Shown here: positions 1 to 12,050 of the stretch, piece by piece
Layout of the letters: every line of letters starts with the position of its first letter
Numbering within the stretch: position 1 is the stretch's first letter
NCBI GenBank assembly: GCA_963969395.1
Contig: OZ017797.1
Coordinates: forward strand, 23,684,001 to 23,748,000
DNA: 64,000 bases
Source of the DNA: Pseudoscleropodium purum
Lineage: Eukaryota > Streptophyta > Bryopsida > Hypnales > Brachytheciaceae
Direction of reading: 5' to 3'
The notes under the pieces: generated by a model
The model's input: the letters and a program-made list of their open reading frames with translations, nothing else
Told to the model about the DNA's origin: nothing
Database searches by the model: none
Translations under genes and position numbers: made by a program

Positions 1-1
1 G

Positions 2-289
2 GATGACGATGAGGATGACGATGGAGACCTTCATGAAGACGATGATATCGACCTCGTAAGTAACGATGAAGAGGAGAACAGTGAGGAGGAGGAGGATGGA
101 GATGAAGCTGGAGATCTAGAAAGTTACTCTTCAGATGAGGACGGTAGCGATGATGGTCTGGGAGATGGAGTCCTGGAACTTATCTCCGATGGTGACGATG
201 ATCCTAGGGGTACGTTTTCAAGTGATGATGGCTCCGGGGGTGAGTTTGGAGACGACGCGTTTGATGATTTAATGCGGGGAATGTTCTGA
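2..289 (+). CDS. C-terminal end of an acidic protein (5' part outside window)
   Basis: An open frame enters from the left edge and ends at TGA 287-289, giving 95 residues. The composition is extremely acidic (long Asp/Glu runs broken by Gly and Ser) and the chain ends in a hydrophobic tail, DDAFDDLMRGMF. Such tails are common in nucleolar, ribosome-biogenesis and chromatin proteins, but no domain is visible and the protein cannot be named. The frame is open throughout with strong compositional bias, which supports real coding sequence. A perfect donor-like GTAAGT occurs in frame at 56-61, so an unspliced or alternatively spliced form is possible. The following AT-rich stretch is probably its 3' UTR. 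Confidence 0.55.
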   Translation, partial: DDDEDDDGDLHEDDDIDLVSNDEEENSEEEEDGDEAGDLESYSSDEDGSDDGLGDGVLELISDGDDDPRGTFSSDDGSGGEFGDDAFDDLMRGMF

Positions 290-2212
290 CAAGAAGCGAA
301 TGATAGCATTTTGGGACCTCATAATCTTAAACTATAATAGGTACAAATACTTCTCCTTGAAACGTATGCATGTTCCCCTTCCTGTGTCTTCTAGCCCCTA
401 TTGCTTTAGAAGAGTTTTTTTCCTCAGGCTATGGAGGAACAATGTTGATTGTATACAAAACCGAAATCATTTGTAGCGCCCATAGGGGAGCCCTTTGTGA
501 AGTATTTGTGTTTGTCGCATCCTTAGGAGCGCACGAGTACCAGATGCATGTAGCAGTAGTCTTCGTAGCCTCGGGTACGAGTCTTGGGTTCCTGAAGATA
601 AAATGGCTCTTTCACAAAGCAGTGCGCATTTTTTTGTCCTCACCTTCACTTTGCTCCTGATATTATTAGTTCAGGTCTGGGTGATTATTAAGCAGATGCT
701 CAAACAATTTGAGCCATTGATTACCCTTCAAGCTGGTGTTTGATTCTTCCACTATCCGCTTCAAAGAGAGTAACAGCTTCATGTAATTAAGTCGAGTACA
801 TTATGATTGTGACTTGGACCCTTCTCATTTTTCGTACATCTGCCTTCCATACCTTCCATGCCTTAGTCCAGTGATGTTCTATTGTGTCATGTGAACTGTA
901 TCGCTGAAGTCAATCCCTCTGATGTCTCAATATTGCTGCAATAGATTGCAGGAATCCGTGGTTTTCAATTACTGATTATTAGACAACCGCAGGATACGAC
1001 AGACAGCTCTAGAACCTCGTTTCTTACGAGAAAGAAACAAGAATTTAAATTTGTTCATCATCCAGAAATTGGATGTCGGAGCGCTTTAGGTTTAACCCTT
1101 GAAGGACCAGGCGCTCAAATTTTGAATAACGAATGGATGCACACGTTACAAGCACATAAAAATGTTTTTTTTTCATCCATCATTTTTTGGAAAGAATTGT
1201 GCATTAGTTTTTTAACATTTGTATGGTACAGATTTTAAAGACTTTGCTTTGCAAATATTCTATTATTTAATAGGTATTGGTAGGTTTGGCCTCAACAAAT
1301 AACCTGTCTAAGGTCCAAAGTAGGCCCTTTAGAACAACTTGAATAAATAAATTAAAAAAATATTTTAAAATCATTGATTAGAATTTAACATTTTGAAATT
1401 AAAGAAAAAAGTTCTTGTGAAAATTAAAATATTCAATCTACAATTGATTTTAGAAAGAACTCATGTGTATTGTGTTGTTGCAACCAAAATAAAAATAAAA
1501 ATATTTTTTTTATTTTTTTATTTGTAAAAGCTTTAAAATTCAATATTCTTATGTACAAGGAATACAAGGGCTTTGTTTCATGGGGTTTGGATATGTGATG
1601 TGAAAGTTATGGTTTTTCCAAATTAACCTAAGATAATTTAATTCAACTTTTTGATTTATAAAAACTTTGAAATTCAATCACTTTCACATCATAGGTCCAA
1701 ATGCCACAAAACAAATTAATGCTGTGAAGAGCTTTCCAATGGTACCAAGAATGCAACCATAGTAGGACTCACAATTTCTTAAATCCCAACATATTAAACA
1801 AAACAAACAACCTAATTTAAGGTATAGACTAGTGTACCATGTGCTATTGCTACAACCAAAATAAAAGTAAAAGTAATTTTTTTAATTTTTTAATCACTAG
1901 AAAAAAACTATGTTGGTAAAATCAATCTGATTTTTTTCTATTTTCAACACAAAATTTTGTGTTTTCCTCACATGGATGTAGGAACCTAGAATAAGTACTT
2001 GTCTACATTGACCTTGGAGAACAATATAAACATCCAATCTTCAATGTACTTTTATACTTGAATTCTTATCATAAGGCCAATATAAACCAACATCTTCGTG
2101 GCAATGCAAAATGTGGTGTCCATGACTCAATGGCATCCGTCTAGATGTTGCATGACATTGATGTATCGGTAGAAGAGTCTATCATGGATAGACAACAAAT
2201 TGTTCAACCGAT
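290..2212. other. AT-rich intergenic DNA, probably including a 3' UTR
   Basis: No convincing gene is seen. The first few hundred bases follow a plus-strand stop codon and probably include its 3' UTR. The rest is AT-rich with short homopolymers. Around 1093-1115 there is a TTAACCCTTGAAGGACC-like motif resembling one terminus of the TTAA-flanked repeat family described elsewhere, but no partner end was found. Confidence 0.4.
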
Positions 2213-2484
2213 CAGGGTTGATAGGACAGTTGGACATTCGGGACATCCGGACGCAGACGTTGTGTTTGCAGCGTCCCCTAACATTCGCGGTCCCAGCGGA
2301 CGCAGCGTCCGCCAAGACCACCCCATCCGCCTGTCCCCCCGTCCCCCCATCCGCCTGTTCGCCCCGCCCTGCCCTGTCTGCCTTCCGACAGCGGGAGGGA
2401 CGCTACGTCCGCTGGCGTCCATGAGGACGGACGTCCGGGTTACGGACGCTATTTTGGGGCGGACGTATTGATTTGTCAACCCTG
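2213..2484 (-). mobile_element. Non-autonomous hAT miniature element, 272 bp, with 8-bp TSD
   Basis: A GC-rich island in AT-rich DNA, bounded by inverted CAGGGTTGA / TCAACCCTG termini and flanked by the perfect direct repeat CAACCGAT at 2205-2212 and 2485-2492. An 8-bp duplication and CAGGG-type ends are hallmarks of the hAT superfamily. The right end, read in reverse, matches the left terminus of the 16-kb element at 17850 (the CCCCAAAATAGCGTCCG block), so this copy lies in reverse orientation. The left end matches that element's right terminus (GGACCGCGAATGT block). It has no coding capacity; long open frames across it come from its GC richness. Confidence 0.9.
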
Positions 2485-2738
2485 CAACCGATCCTTGATG
2501 TAAAGAAACAACTACCTAGTGTACATGTAGTGTATAGTATCAATAAGACAACAAGTTGTAGATGGTACATAGTCCTTAGAAGGTGTTTGGGTCAACTTGG
2601 GCAAGGATAAAGTGGGCATTGTTGATGTTGATGAAGTGCACGCTTGGACTTAGGAACATGTGGCACATGGCAAAAAATTTGAATACCAATGCTACTCATA
2701 GTGTGCCCTACCTTTGCAATTTGGTTTTGTAAAGAACC

Positions 2739-4035
2739 TTAACCCCTAAAGTTCCTTGACTATGTTTTCAACGAAAACACTCCAAAACTACCATTTTTAG
2801 GACAAGTATTTTTTTAAAAATTTAAAATCATTTTTGGACACATCCAACCATAGGATCTTGTATTATGATAATTTTAGAAGATGTGGAAAAAAATTCAGAA
2901 ATTTCCACAATGTAGATTGCAAAATATTAGTGTTTGAATTGACAAAAAGCCCTTTTTGGACCCTAGGAAAAATCGGGCAGCTGCACTTCATAAGGACACA
3001 ATTGTATGAAAAAATGTCAAAAATAGTTGCAACTCTTTGGATTCATTCTTCAAAGCAAGTTGGCTACATGCTTGAAAAATTTCAGATCATTTAGAATTGT
3101 ACAACATATAGGAAAAAAATAGTAAGTAAAAAAGAAGTAGAGAATGAATTAAGAGACTAAATTGTTAATAATTTAGTTATGGAATTGAAAAATGCCAATC
3201 CCAATGGTTGTAATGTTTTAATAAACAACGTTCATCTAATATTTTTATTTTTTTTCAAAAATATTGAAAATTGAGTTCAATAAAGAACTTCAAAGTTTAT
3301 TTTGGAGTAGAGAATCCATGACCACCCGCAAACTAAAACACCTCATAACTCTTGACTCATTGATCAAAATGGAATGACTCAAATCTTTCTATGTATATAT
3401 AAATCTAAAAAATTAATTTCAAATGTTTTTTAATGAAAAAAAGTGATTTTTTCAGATTTGCCTGAACTATCTGAGTCAAGGTTGACAAATTAGTACGTCC
3501 GCCCCAAAATAGCGTCCGTAACCTAGACGTCCGGTCGTCCGTCCTCACGGACGCCAGCGGATGTAACGTCCCTCCCGCCGTCGGAAGGCGAATGAGCGGG
3601 GCGGACGGACGGGGCGGACAGCCCGAGGTGAACACCCGAATCATGCGGACCACATCAGTCCGCGTGTCGGGTGGACGGCCGTACCGGGGCGGACGAGTAT
3701 CGGGGCGGACGGGGCAGACGGGGCGGTCCCGGCGGACGCTGCATCCGCTGGGACCGCAAATTTCAGCGGACGTTGCGGACACAGCGTCTGTGTTCGGATG
3801 TCCTGGATGTCCGACCGTCCTGTCAACCCTGATCTGAGTTGAGAAATAAACTACATATTAGGCCATAACTTTTGACTCATATTTCCAAATGTCCTGAAAT
3901 TTAGTGCACATGAAAGATATTCCTTGTCCACATCTTCTATTAAAATTTGAATAAAAAATATGGAAATCTCTGCTCATATGCATGTGCCCCAAAAAATTAT
4001 GTTGCCAAAAAAAGCACTTTGGTCTTTAGGGATTA
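2739..4035 (+). mobile_element. TTAA-flanked, CCCCTAAAG-ended repeat (copy 1), interrupted by a hAT miniature element
   Basis: Starts TTAACCCCTAAAGTTCC and ends CTTTAGGGATTAA, so the termini are inverted CCC(C)TAAAG with TTAA outside. The interior is AT-rich and non-coding. It matches the copy at 34226-35024 (same orientation) and the copy at 36517-37465 (opposite orientation) along most of its length. Without the 355-bp insertion at 3477-3831 and its 8-bp duplication it would be about 930 bp, close to the 949 bp of the third copy. A TTAA target with C-rich ends recalls piggyBac elements; no transposase is present, so that assignment is an inference. Confidence 0.65.
3477..3831 (+). mobile_element. 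Non-autonomous hAT element, 355 bp, internal-deletion derivative with 8-bp TSD
   Basis: Ends are CAAGGTTGAC and GTCAACCCTG, flanked by the perfect direct repeat ATCTGAGT (3469-3476 and 3832-3839). The first ~130 bp match the left terminus of the 16-kb element (GTCCGCCCCAAAATAGCGTC block) and the last ~100 bp match its right terminus (GACCGCAAATTTCAGCGGAC block). The middle (about 3640-3700) is the reverse complement of that element's internal module at about 29365-29425, sharing GCGGACCACATCAGTCCGCG. It therefore looks like a deletion product retaining both ends plus one internal segment. It is inserted in the TTAA-flanked repeat, whose copy at 36517-37465 shows the uninterrupted site. Confidence 0.92.
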
Positions 4036-4960
4036 AATGCAACATCCTACTACTTGAAGTGAGCCACTTGTCTCTCTACATGAAATCTTCTCATTTTTCT
4101 TTGGAGAGCAATAGGTTCTTACACTAATATATTGTACTCTCAACACTAGTTGGTTAGTTTCTTAACTAATTACCAAGACTAGTAGGCCACAAGAGATAGT
4201 GGTGAGATCAAAAATTTTGTTTGCCTTTAGAGTATCATCAAGAGGATTTGGGAGAGGTGTGATTTCTAGAGAGACTTTGGACCTTTTTTGTATCATATTG
4301 CTCATTGCCTTCTTCCTCAGCAAGTCTAGTGCTTGGATGGATTGGTCAAAGGGATTACAAACTATTGGATGGAATTGGGATCATCATGTATCTTAAAATT
4401 GTAGCATGTCATGTCTTGGTATGTGATGTCCTAGAGGATGACTATGCCATTAAGAAACTAGAATTGGAAGCAGTGACATAGACATTGTGCATACTGAAAA
4501 AGTATCTATCCAACAAGCTTTGTAGATAAACAATTATGTGCTTTTATGTTTTGCCCTAGCCCTTACAGTTTGTAATGCAAATATCTAGAAGCAAAGGCAA
4601 TTGAAACCTCTTCATTTTGAGTGTCTTGTTGTATTTTTATTCCTTAGTCTTGTATAAGTATGGCATGAGTTGGAAACATGCATGATGAGCTTAATGTTCT
4701 TGGGCTAGTCATGTAGTTGGATGTAAGCAATATTAGGTTGATTGGTGATGAGAGCAATAATCAATAAGGAACTCCATAGATAAGTATATAGAGCTGCATT
4801 GTATAGACAAAATCTTCTCAACTGCACATATCAATGAGACAAAGGATCTTGATAGGTAGTTGGGAAGATCCACAAAATTGAGAATGTTGTGGATCTCCCA
4901 CTTACACCATTGATAAGGTCAAGGAAAAGATACAAATTCCTAGTAAGCTTGGCTTCATTC
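4036..4960. other. Intergenic, no gene seen
   Basis: AT-rich sequence with short spurious open frames only. No domain, RNA gene or repeat structure was recognised. Confidence 0.4.
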
Positions 4961-5155
4961 CACTACAAGGGAAAATATATCCTAATTGACAAAAATTTGA
5001 CATAATTCTATCAATTGTGCTGTCAATTAGGACTACTTGATTCAGACATTTAGTTGACAAAGGTATATCAATTAGGACACTCATTTGACAAAGATTTGAT
5101 AGAGTTTTGTCAACTTGGTTGTCATCTAAGACTAGAATTTGATCTCTCCTAGTGT
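4961..5155. mobile_element. Possible CACTA-type miniature element
   Basis: Begins CACTACAAGGG and ends TCTCCTAGTG, giving CACTA...TAGTG outer ends of the CACTA class about 195 bp apart. The interior is built from repeated inverted TTGACAAA / TCAATTAGGAC blocks and would fold back. A matching 3-bp target duplication is not evident (TTC on one side, TAA on the other), so the call is tentative. Confidence 0.35.
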
Positions 5156-5384
5156 AAAAAAACCCTTGTCTTGTGGGTTCAACCATTCCATTTCTTGTAG
5201 ACAATGCACATTTGGAAGACATTTGGTAAGGGAAGCAAAGCAAGTGCATGTTCCAGAATGTCATTGGATAGAGTACTCTATAGGGAAGAGTCCTTGTGCA
5301 TCTAAAAATCACTATCCATTTTGAGTAATTGGGGGCCATTGTCCTTGCATTCGGAGTCTCAGTGCCTAACCCTAAATTTGGTCC

Positions 5385-5725
5385 ACACTCGCATCTGAAA
5401 TCACTACACATTGCATACGAATTAGAAAACTGAAACTCTAAAGTAAGCAACTTTAAAAGAAAGCCTTCTGTGGCTAATTGAGCATATTATGAGGATTATT
5501 GTGAAACAATCGCAAATGAATTTAGAACTTGAAACTCAAAAGCATCTCATAGAAGAACTAAATTAGTTTGGCAGCTTCAAAAGAAGCCTTCTATGACTAA
5601 TTGTTTCCCATACAATGAGGACTTATTGTGAAACAGGTGCAAATGAATTAAGAGAACAGAAACTAAAAAACTTTCTCATGTAAAATTAAATTAATTTGGC
5701 AACTTTAGAAGAAGCCTTCTGTTGC
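5385..5725 (+). repeat. Tandem repeat, about 125-bp unit, roughly 2.5 copies
   Basis: The block AAGCCTTCTGTGGCTAATTG recurs in diverged form at about 5460, 5585 and 5715. Each is followed by TGAGGA..TATTGTGAAACA and GCAAATGAATT.AGA. Spacing is about 125-129 bp. No coding potential is seen; it looks like a small satellite-like duplication. Confidence 0.7.
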
Positions 5726-8619
5726 AAACGATTGTGTAAGTTTTGAAGTTTTGTCCACATTCACAACTAAAAGCTCAATTTGAAGAAAGATGGTTTGGGG
5801 ACAAAATTGAAAATCAATCACTTATTTACCTCTACTCTGGTTTGCTTCCATCAGTGAAGCAGTTATCGTACTTGAGATAGTCAATTTCCTGAATCAAATG
5901 CATAACACTTCAATCAAGGTCGTCCTAAGGCAACTAAGTTCACACCAAACAAACACCAAACAATCGACCTTTCTCAGTTTCTAACTACTAATAACACCTC
6001 TAGTAGTTAGAGAAAGCTTATCCTTGAGACAAACGTTTGAGCATCTTGACTCTCATGTCCAAGTGAACTAGGCTAGGATGCACAAGTGTAATATCTACAA
6101 TTATATGGTTGTTTTAAAAATAATATTAAGATAAGTACAATTAATTGTCTAATGCATTGTGAAATGAGAAAATAAGTTGCAAAACCAATAAAGAATGATC
6201 AGGGAACTCTTCTTTAGCTACTATTCTTTGAAACCAAGAATAGGCAAACGACTAGGTGACCAACTATAACAAATGCCAATATAGATAATTACCAAACCTA
6301 AACAATGGCATAAGTTAAAACTTTTGAAAATATAAATTAATCTACTACATGACCTACTCACTCAACATCTGAGTATATCCCAAGCTTGAGACCTTTGCTA
6401 TGCACATGATTTGCTAGTGCCTTGATTCCCAAAGGAAAGGTCGTGGGGCGTGCTTGGAGGTTACCCTACCACAAAAAGCAAATGCAGAAACAATACATCA
6501 AACGCAATCCTATCTACAAGTACACATCTTACTTTCATATCGCGGTTTCCATCATGTACTAGTCAAAATGAAGTAAATTGAAGCAATCTCAATCCATAGT
6601 TGAGCTGACAAGAAAAAAACCTTAGAAGCCGTGTTACAATACGAAGACAAAAAAAAGAGGCACGCGATTGCACATTCAAGCCTACTAACTGTGTACTGAC
6701 CTGCTTATCACATTGCAAAGCAACCTAACAATCATCTGCCACATTTGAAAGAAATCATTGACAAGTTACATTTGTTTTGAGAGGTAGATGCGTATATAGA
6801 ATGTGTGATACTCACCTTCAAGGAATACCTCTCTTGCGACTTCTAGAACTTAGCATTCTTCACCAGGAATAAAACACAACATATTGCAAGCTGCACTCAA
6901 ATGAACAAATCATACCTATGTTGACGTAGTTGTAATCTTTTATAGCTAGCCCCGTTAATACAAGCGCGTCAGCTGCACTTTCACATTTCGAATCAAACCC
7001 TCTCTATGACACTCTCTACAATTGTATGTCTTTTGTATATCCTCAAAATTTGTTACATTGCATATGCATCTATTTGGCAACTTCCAAACGTAAAGGGAGC
7101 CCATCTGTTACCCCATGGCAGTGTTGTTCGAGAGGGTTTTTTGAAAACCCACAAAAGACTCATATAACGTATTTCACCTGTTGTCAATAGTGAACCTCAC
7201 CGCAAAAACCATTGCAACTTCAAAGTCGGTAACAATTTTCAATAATAATGCACAGCTAATAATAAAGCTTATAAAACTTACTTCATCAAATATACAAACA
7301 TGTGACTATGAATCTCATAGACAATTGTTTCAAAACTATTCTTACTCTATTAGGTCATTATTTTGTTACAAGATATGGCATTGTCCCTCACGTATTTCAC
7401 AAATAGCTGAATACTATAGAAGTTAGGGTTTCATCAACTGGTTGCTTACCTTGACTACATCCGAGGAGTTTCTTAATCCACAGCTATAGATTTGGGTTGA
7501 CGTAACAAGAAGAAATCACCTTCAAGCCGACATTCTCAATTCTACAGCTACAACAACAACAGAAATGCAAGCATGTCATTCTCTACCCCAAGTTAGAGAT
7601 CATAAGCAACAACTCACGTGTACCCCAAAACCAGGCAGGTGAAACATCCTTTGGAACAATCATATAGATTATCATGAATAAAATTGTTTTTTCAAAACAA
7701 CAAGCATGTTACCATGAGCCCATTGTCAAATACAAATGCAAGCACATTCCTATGTTTGTTGCAAGGTTAGACCAGTATTATGCTTACTGATGCCTGCCAT
7801 CACTGGAGCACCGCCGTGATAACCATTTCATATCCAGGCTTTGGAAAATCATATATTATGCTACAAGCATCCAAATGATATGATTCAAAGTGGATCAGAT
7901 GTGAATCTCCTCTCTACAAAAAAAATAAATTGAGAAATGTTCAGATCTATTTTTCTCTCAAAGAAAAGTTGTAGGGTCAAAAGAGACATAGGGGAACTAG
8001 TGTTAGGTATTGGTAATGTTGGTGGTTCTATGGTAGATTGTGTAGCAATGAGGTAAGGTTAGCTATCATAGCTACAATAGGATTTGCAAAAGCTTCAATG
8101 TGGCAAAAGCTTCTTCTTTCCAAGTGCAGCAATTTATTTGGCTATAGAATCTGGGTGTTTGTGATTTAGAGGCTTCTATCAATGCAATCTCTGCATGGGG
8201 AAAGATGACCGACTTACAACGCTTTACGTTGCTAATATTCTTGCTAGTATAAAGATGTCAGGTTGGACAATTTACAATCATTATTGAACCCAAGACATGG
8301 AGACAAAATTTAGAACAATGGCATTTGCTTTTGAAAATCCAAAACATAGAAACTTTAACTATCATATGAATGTCTACATAATTGTCTCACAATGGCATGG
8401 GCATACTTGAAGTTCAAGAAACCCTCCTCATCTAAATCATCATTCCTTCTATAAAGCCTCAAAATCCTAACCCTTTGATAATCTAAAGGGCATTGCAACA
8501 ACGCCAAAGACAAACAAAAATCAACGAATTTATAAAAACTCGAGCAGAAAGAGCAAGCTCCTTGTGCAAGTCAAGCTAGGACAGAAGCAAAAATAAAGCC
8601 ACAGGGAAAACTAGATTCC
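5726..8619. other. Intergenic, no recognisable gene
   Basis: Somewhat less AT-biased than its surroundings and containing scattered short frames. No conserved domain, splice-consistent exon chain or repeat unit was recognised. A spliced gene on the minus strand ending here cannot be excluded. Confidence 0.3.
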
Positions 8620-8922
8620 TTAAACCCTAATTTCTATTAGGGCAAATCCCCTCCCTGTGTACCATGCAACACGCTCGGGGTCCCTGAGCATGTGCTTGTG
8701 GAATACACAACATTCCACAATTCCAGTACAAACCATCAATCCCATCCCAAACAAAAAAATGCCATCGAGAGCTTGAGAGTGCAAAAACCATACCTCTCTT
8801 CTAAATAAGTTTCTGATCAGGTCTAAAACCGTTGCTCTTTCGATCTGCACCAGCCACTGCAATTCAATTGAGCGGTAGCCATACCATGCGCCCTCAAAGC
8901 TTGGGATTCTTGAAGAGGGCAT
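8620..8922 (-). CDS. Hypothetical 100-residue ORF, weak candidate
   Basis: An open frame of 100 codons starts with ATG at 8922. The protein has a hydrophobic stretch near its middle to C-terminal part (FLFGMGLMVCTGIVECCVF) that could be one membrane segment. No family is recognised. The surroundings (8550-9150) are less AT-rich than the flanks and contain AAACCCTAATT-type motifs often seen near plant transcription starts, which is the only contextual support. It may be a chance frame in an untranslated region or a decayed transposon. Confidence 0.15.
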   Translation of the reverse strand: MPSSRIPSFEGAWYGYRSIELQWLVQIERATVLDLIRNLFRREVWFLHSQALDGIFLFGMGLMVCTGIVECCVFHKHMLRDPERVAWYTGRGFALIEIRV

Positions 8923-10862
8923 TCAAATGCGATTGCTTATCGGAAGAGTGGCGTCACTTTGAAATTGTAGGGGACAAGGTGTGAATTCTAGAGGGGAGTG
9001 ATACAGGCATAACGAGATTAGAAATTAGATGGGGATTGAGCAATAAACGCAATGGCGAGCAACAAAACCCTGAAGAGACGACGCTAACAGAAACACTCAT
9101 GCTACTGCACACGCATGGGTGAATAGGGTGGATAACCGTGACCACTTGTAGGAATTTCGCAGTTCATATTGCTGACAAGGAAAATGTCTGAATTGATAGT
9201 AATCGCAAGGTGAGGAAGCCCGTTTGTCAATTTGGATGAATCTTTATCAATTCTTTGTCATACATGATGCCATTCTCTTGTATTGTTCCCTTATAGAGCT
9301 TGAGGAACGGGAGCAAATTATGGCTCTTTTTTTGAGGGGCTTCTAGCTTGTTATATGAGTTGGTAGTGATGATGATGAGGTATGTTTGGTGGATCCTTTT
9401 GAAGTTTTCCTCAATGGTGTGGTAATTGATCATGATCTAGAGGTCATTTTGAGGCATAATGTACATTGTATTGTCCAACAATGGTTGGAGCAAGTGCAAT
9501 TGAAAACAAGTCATGAAGCACATATTAAGGGGGTGGTCAATGTCCTCTAGCAATAATTTATAAATAAATTTGCACCTTACATAACTCTCAACTCTCATAG
9601 GTCAAAATTAAAATTTTCTTAAAATATAATGCAATTGTAGGTGAAGAGACATAGAAATTATTTGAAGCAACAATCATGACTCCACTTATGTGGTAGCTTT
9701 ATTCATAGAGCCTCATGATTCTATAGCAAGTAGTGGTTTCATTTAATTGGTTTAGTGTTTGGCCTCCCTATTAGCCTCATAATTCCATTATTAAGTTGTG
9801 GCTTCATTTCATCATTTTAATCATTTGGTCTCATGATTCTGTTGCCAAGTCATGTATAATTTTTCTCTTTGCACATAATTTATCCTATATTTTTCAATAA
9901 AAAAATATATATCACTAAATACTGACTAATCTAGTTTTGATCTAAAAGTTGCTATTAGAATTTAATTCATAAAATGAAAAATGAATTTTAAGAAAATACT
10001 TGAAGTTTTTCATTATGCTGTGAAATTAAAGAAGTTGAGACAAAAAACTTAAAATAAAAAAAATAATTAAAAAAACTAAAGTTTATAAGAATCTCATGTG
10101 GCAATTTTTTTTAAATCTTATATTTGTTAAACTATGATATTTTAGGAACTTTGTAAATAAATCTTAAAATTGAAATATATTTGAATAAAATATTTACAAA
10201 ATACAAAATTAAAATATTAAATATTAAAATGAACAAAAAAAAAATTAAAATTTTCAAATTATAACTTATAAAAAATTAAAAATTAATTAATTAATTAAAA
10301 ACAAAAACATTTCGTCATAAATTATAAATTCTTAAACTAATTTTGAAAATTTTGGTAAATTAATTTTGTAAACAAGATTATTCTAATTCATAATTTATAA
10401 TTTATATGTTCAAATTTATATCATTTCAAAATCTTCAATTAATCAACACTAGTAGAGTAGAAGGTTGTAGTTAATATTGATAATTGATAATTATATTATT
10501 TCATAAAACATTGATACATCAAACATTAGATTGACAATATAGTCTTTTTTTACATTGATGTATTAGGCAAAACCTTTCAATATTCAAGTTTCATGCATAT
10601 GCACTATGCAATGTACATATTTTAATAAGATTTATGTTGTTCTTACATTTTTGTCAAATTGTCTTTCATCTAATTTACACTAATGAATTCATATGCAACA
10701 TTTTCTTTTGTTTTTATTTGAATCTCTAATCAATTTACATTTGAGCTATTTTTTGTATATTTGTTCAAAATAATCTAAATGTATATTGTTGCTCCATTAT
10801 AGTCAATTTCAATTTTATTCATACTTAATTAAAGTACTTTAATGTAAACATTCGATAGTCTT
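8923..10862. other. AT-rich intergenic DNA
   Basis: Very AT-rich, particularly 9880-10500, with homopolymer runs and AATTAATTAATTAATT-like low complexity near 10270. No gene, RNA or organised repeat was recognised. Confidence 0.4.
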
Positions 10863-11330
10863 TCAATATGATAAAAACATTATTTCTAGAAAATCAATGG
10901 GACTAGTTTTTTTCATCAAATCTCTACTTAGCTCTGATACTTTTCTTTCTAAAATTCTATTCTTTTCATGCACTTCTTCATTGATTTTGTTCAATGAGCC
11001 TACAATGTGATTATAATAATTGTGTATTTTTTCCAATTCTTGATGAAGGGTTTGATTCTCAAGCTTGAAAGCATTGTTTTCAGCTGTAATGGATAGTTTT
11101 GCTACAATATAGTCATTTGCATTGTCTTGTTGACTTGAAGTTGCATATGTTGAAGCATATGCAATTAAGTTGTTCAATAAAGCTAGAGACTTTATATGTA
11201 AAGAATCATCCAAAGTTGAAGGTGACTTGTTATTATTCCCTCCCATTGAACCAAATGTTTTGTGAGGAAGTCTAAGTTCTTTTCCTTTCTCTTTGTGAAC
11301 CAAATCTTTTGTAAAGAGGTTGATTTTCAT
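10863..11330 (-). CDS. Hypothetical ORF with a predicted coiled coil
   Basis: A 155-codon frame starts with ATG at 11330. The N-terminal half is basic and Ser/Asn-rich. From about residue 75 to 140 the leucine/isoleucine spacing and Glu/Lys content (LENQTLHQELEKIHNYY, ILERKVSELSRDL) suggest a coiled coil. No family is recognised. This length is unusual by chance in such AT-rich DNA, but upstream sequence contains echoes of the same Lys/Glu/Leu/Arg motifs in other frames, suggesting a decayed repetitive or transposon-derived ORF rather than a host gene. Confidence 0.3.
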   Translation of the reverse strand: MKINLFTKDLVHKEKGKELRLPHKTFGSMGGNNNKSPSTLDDSLHIKSLALLNNLIAYASTYATSSQQDNANDYIVAKLSITAENNAFKLENQTLHQELEKIHNYYNHIVGSLNKINEEVHEKNRILERKVSELSRDLMKKTSPIDFLEIMFLSY

Positions 11331-11779
11331 CCTCTTCTTCTTCTATTGGTAAACTAAATCTTACATCAAAAAGTCGAAGTTCTTTCTCCTTATCTATTCG
11401 TGCACCTATTTTTTTTCATCAACCTCCTTCTTTATTGGTGAACCAATTCTATTATAAGAAACTTGAAGTTCCCCATCAACTTCTATAATTGATGTTTTTG
11501 TGGAGGGAAGTTCTTCTTGGATTAAAAGCTACTCCATTGTTTTCAAAAATTTCAACATTTGTATTTTCATTTGGTTGATCTATATTATATTTGTGATTTT
11601 TATTGATAAGGTTACAATCCACCTTTCAATTCAAAAATACCTTTTCATACACCATTGTTGCCAACCAATATGGAATCATATAAGTTTTACCTTTCATATT
11701 TACATTGTGTTCAAATAATGTTTCACACATCTTAGTCAATTCCATTGTAAATGCTTCATGCTTACATATAACTCTAAAA

Positions 11780-12050
11780 AAAATTTCAAATTATTATTTT
11801 TTTCAAATTTTCTGAAAAAAGTAATTTTTTTATATATCTATATTGCCGAATTACATAAAAAAGTTACATAAGAGGCTATAACTTCTTAGTCCTATTTTTA
11901 AATGTCATCAAACTTAGTGCATATAAAAGATAGTCCTTATTCCCACCTTTTATTAAAATTTTGGCCAAAAATATAGAAATCTCCAGTCTCATGCACCTAC
12001 CCAAAATTTCTATGTAGCAAAGAAACGCAACTTGGTCCTTTGGATATTAA
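11780..12050 (+). mobile_element. Fragment of the TTAA-flanked repeat family (3' portion)
   Basis: The stretch from GGCTATAACTTCTTAGTCC through TCATGCACCTACCCAAAATT to CTTGGTCCTTTGGATATTAA parallels the last ~250 bp of the copy at 2739-4035 (GGCCATAACTTTTGACTC ... CTTTGGTCTTTAGGGATTAA). Only one end is present, so it is a truncated copy. Confidence 0.55.

Noticed and set aside
2145..2479. Overlapping open frames of 64-108 codons on both strands
   Set aside because: They lie over the GC-rich hAT miniature element, where few stops occur by composition; no domain and no start context.
4902..5450. 182-codon minus-strand frame
   Set aside because: It spans the possible CACTA miniature element and unrelated flanks; the sequence reads as a chance frame without domain or plausible start context.
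5385..5725. CRISPR-like array
   Set aside because: The repeats are ~125 bp, directly adjacent, diverged and without spacers; the context is a plant genome.
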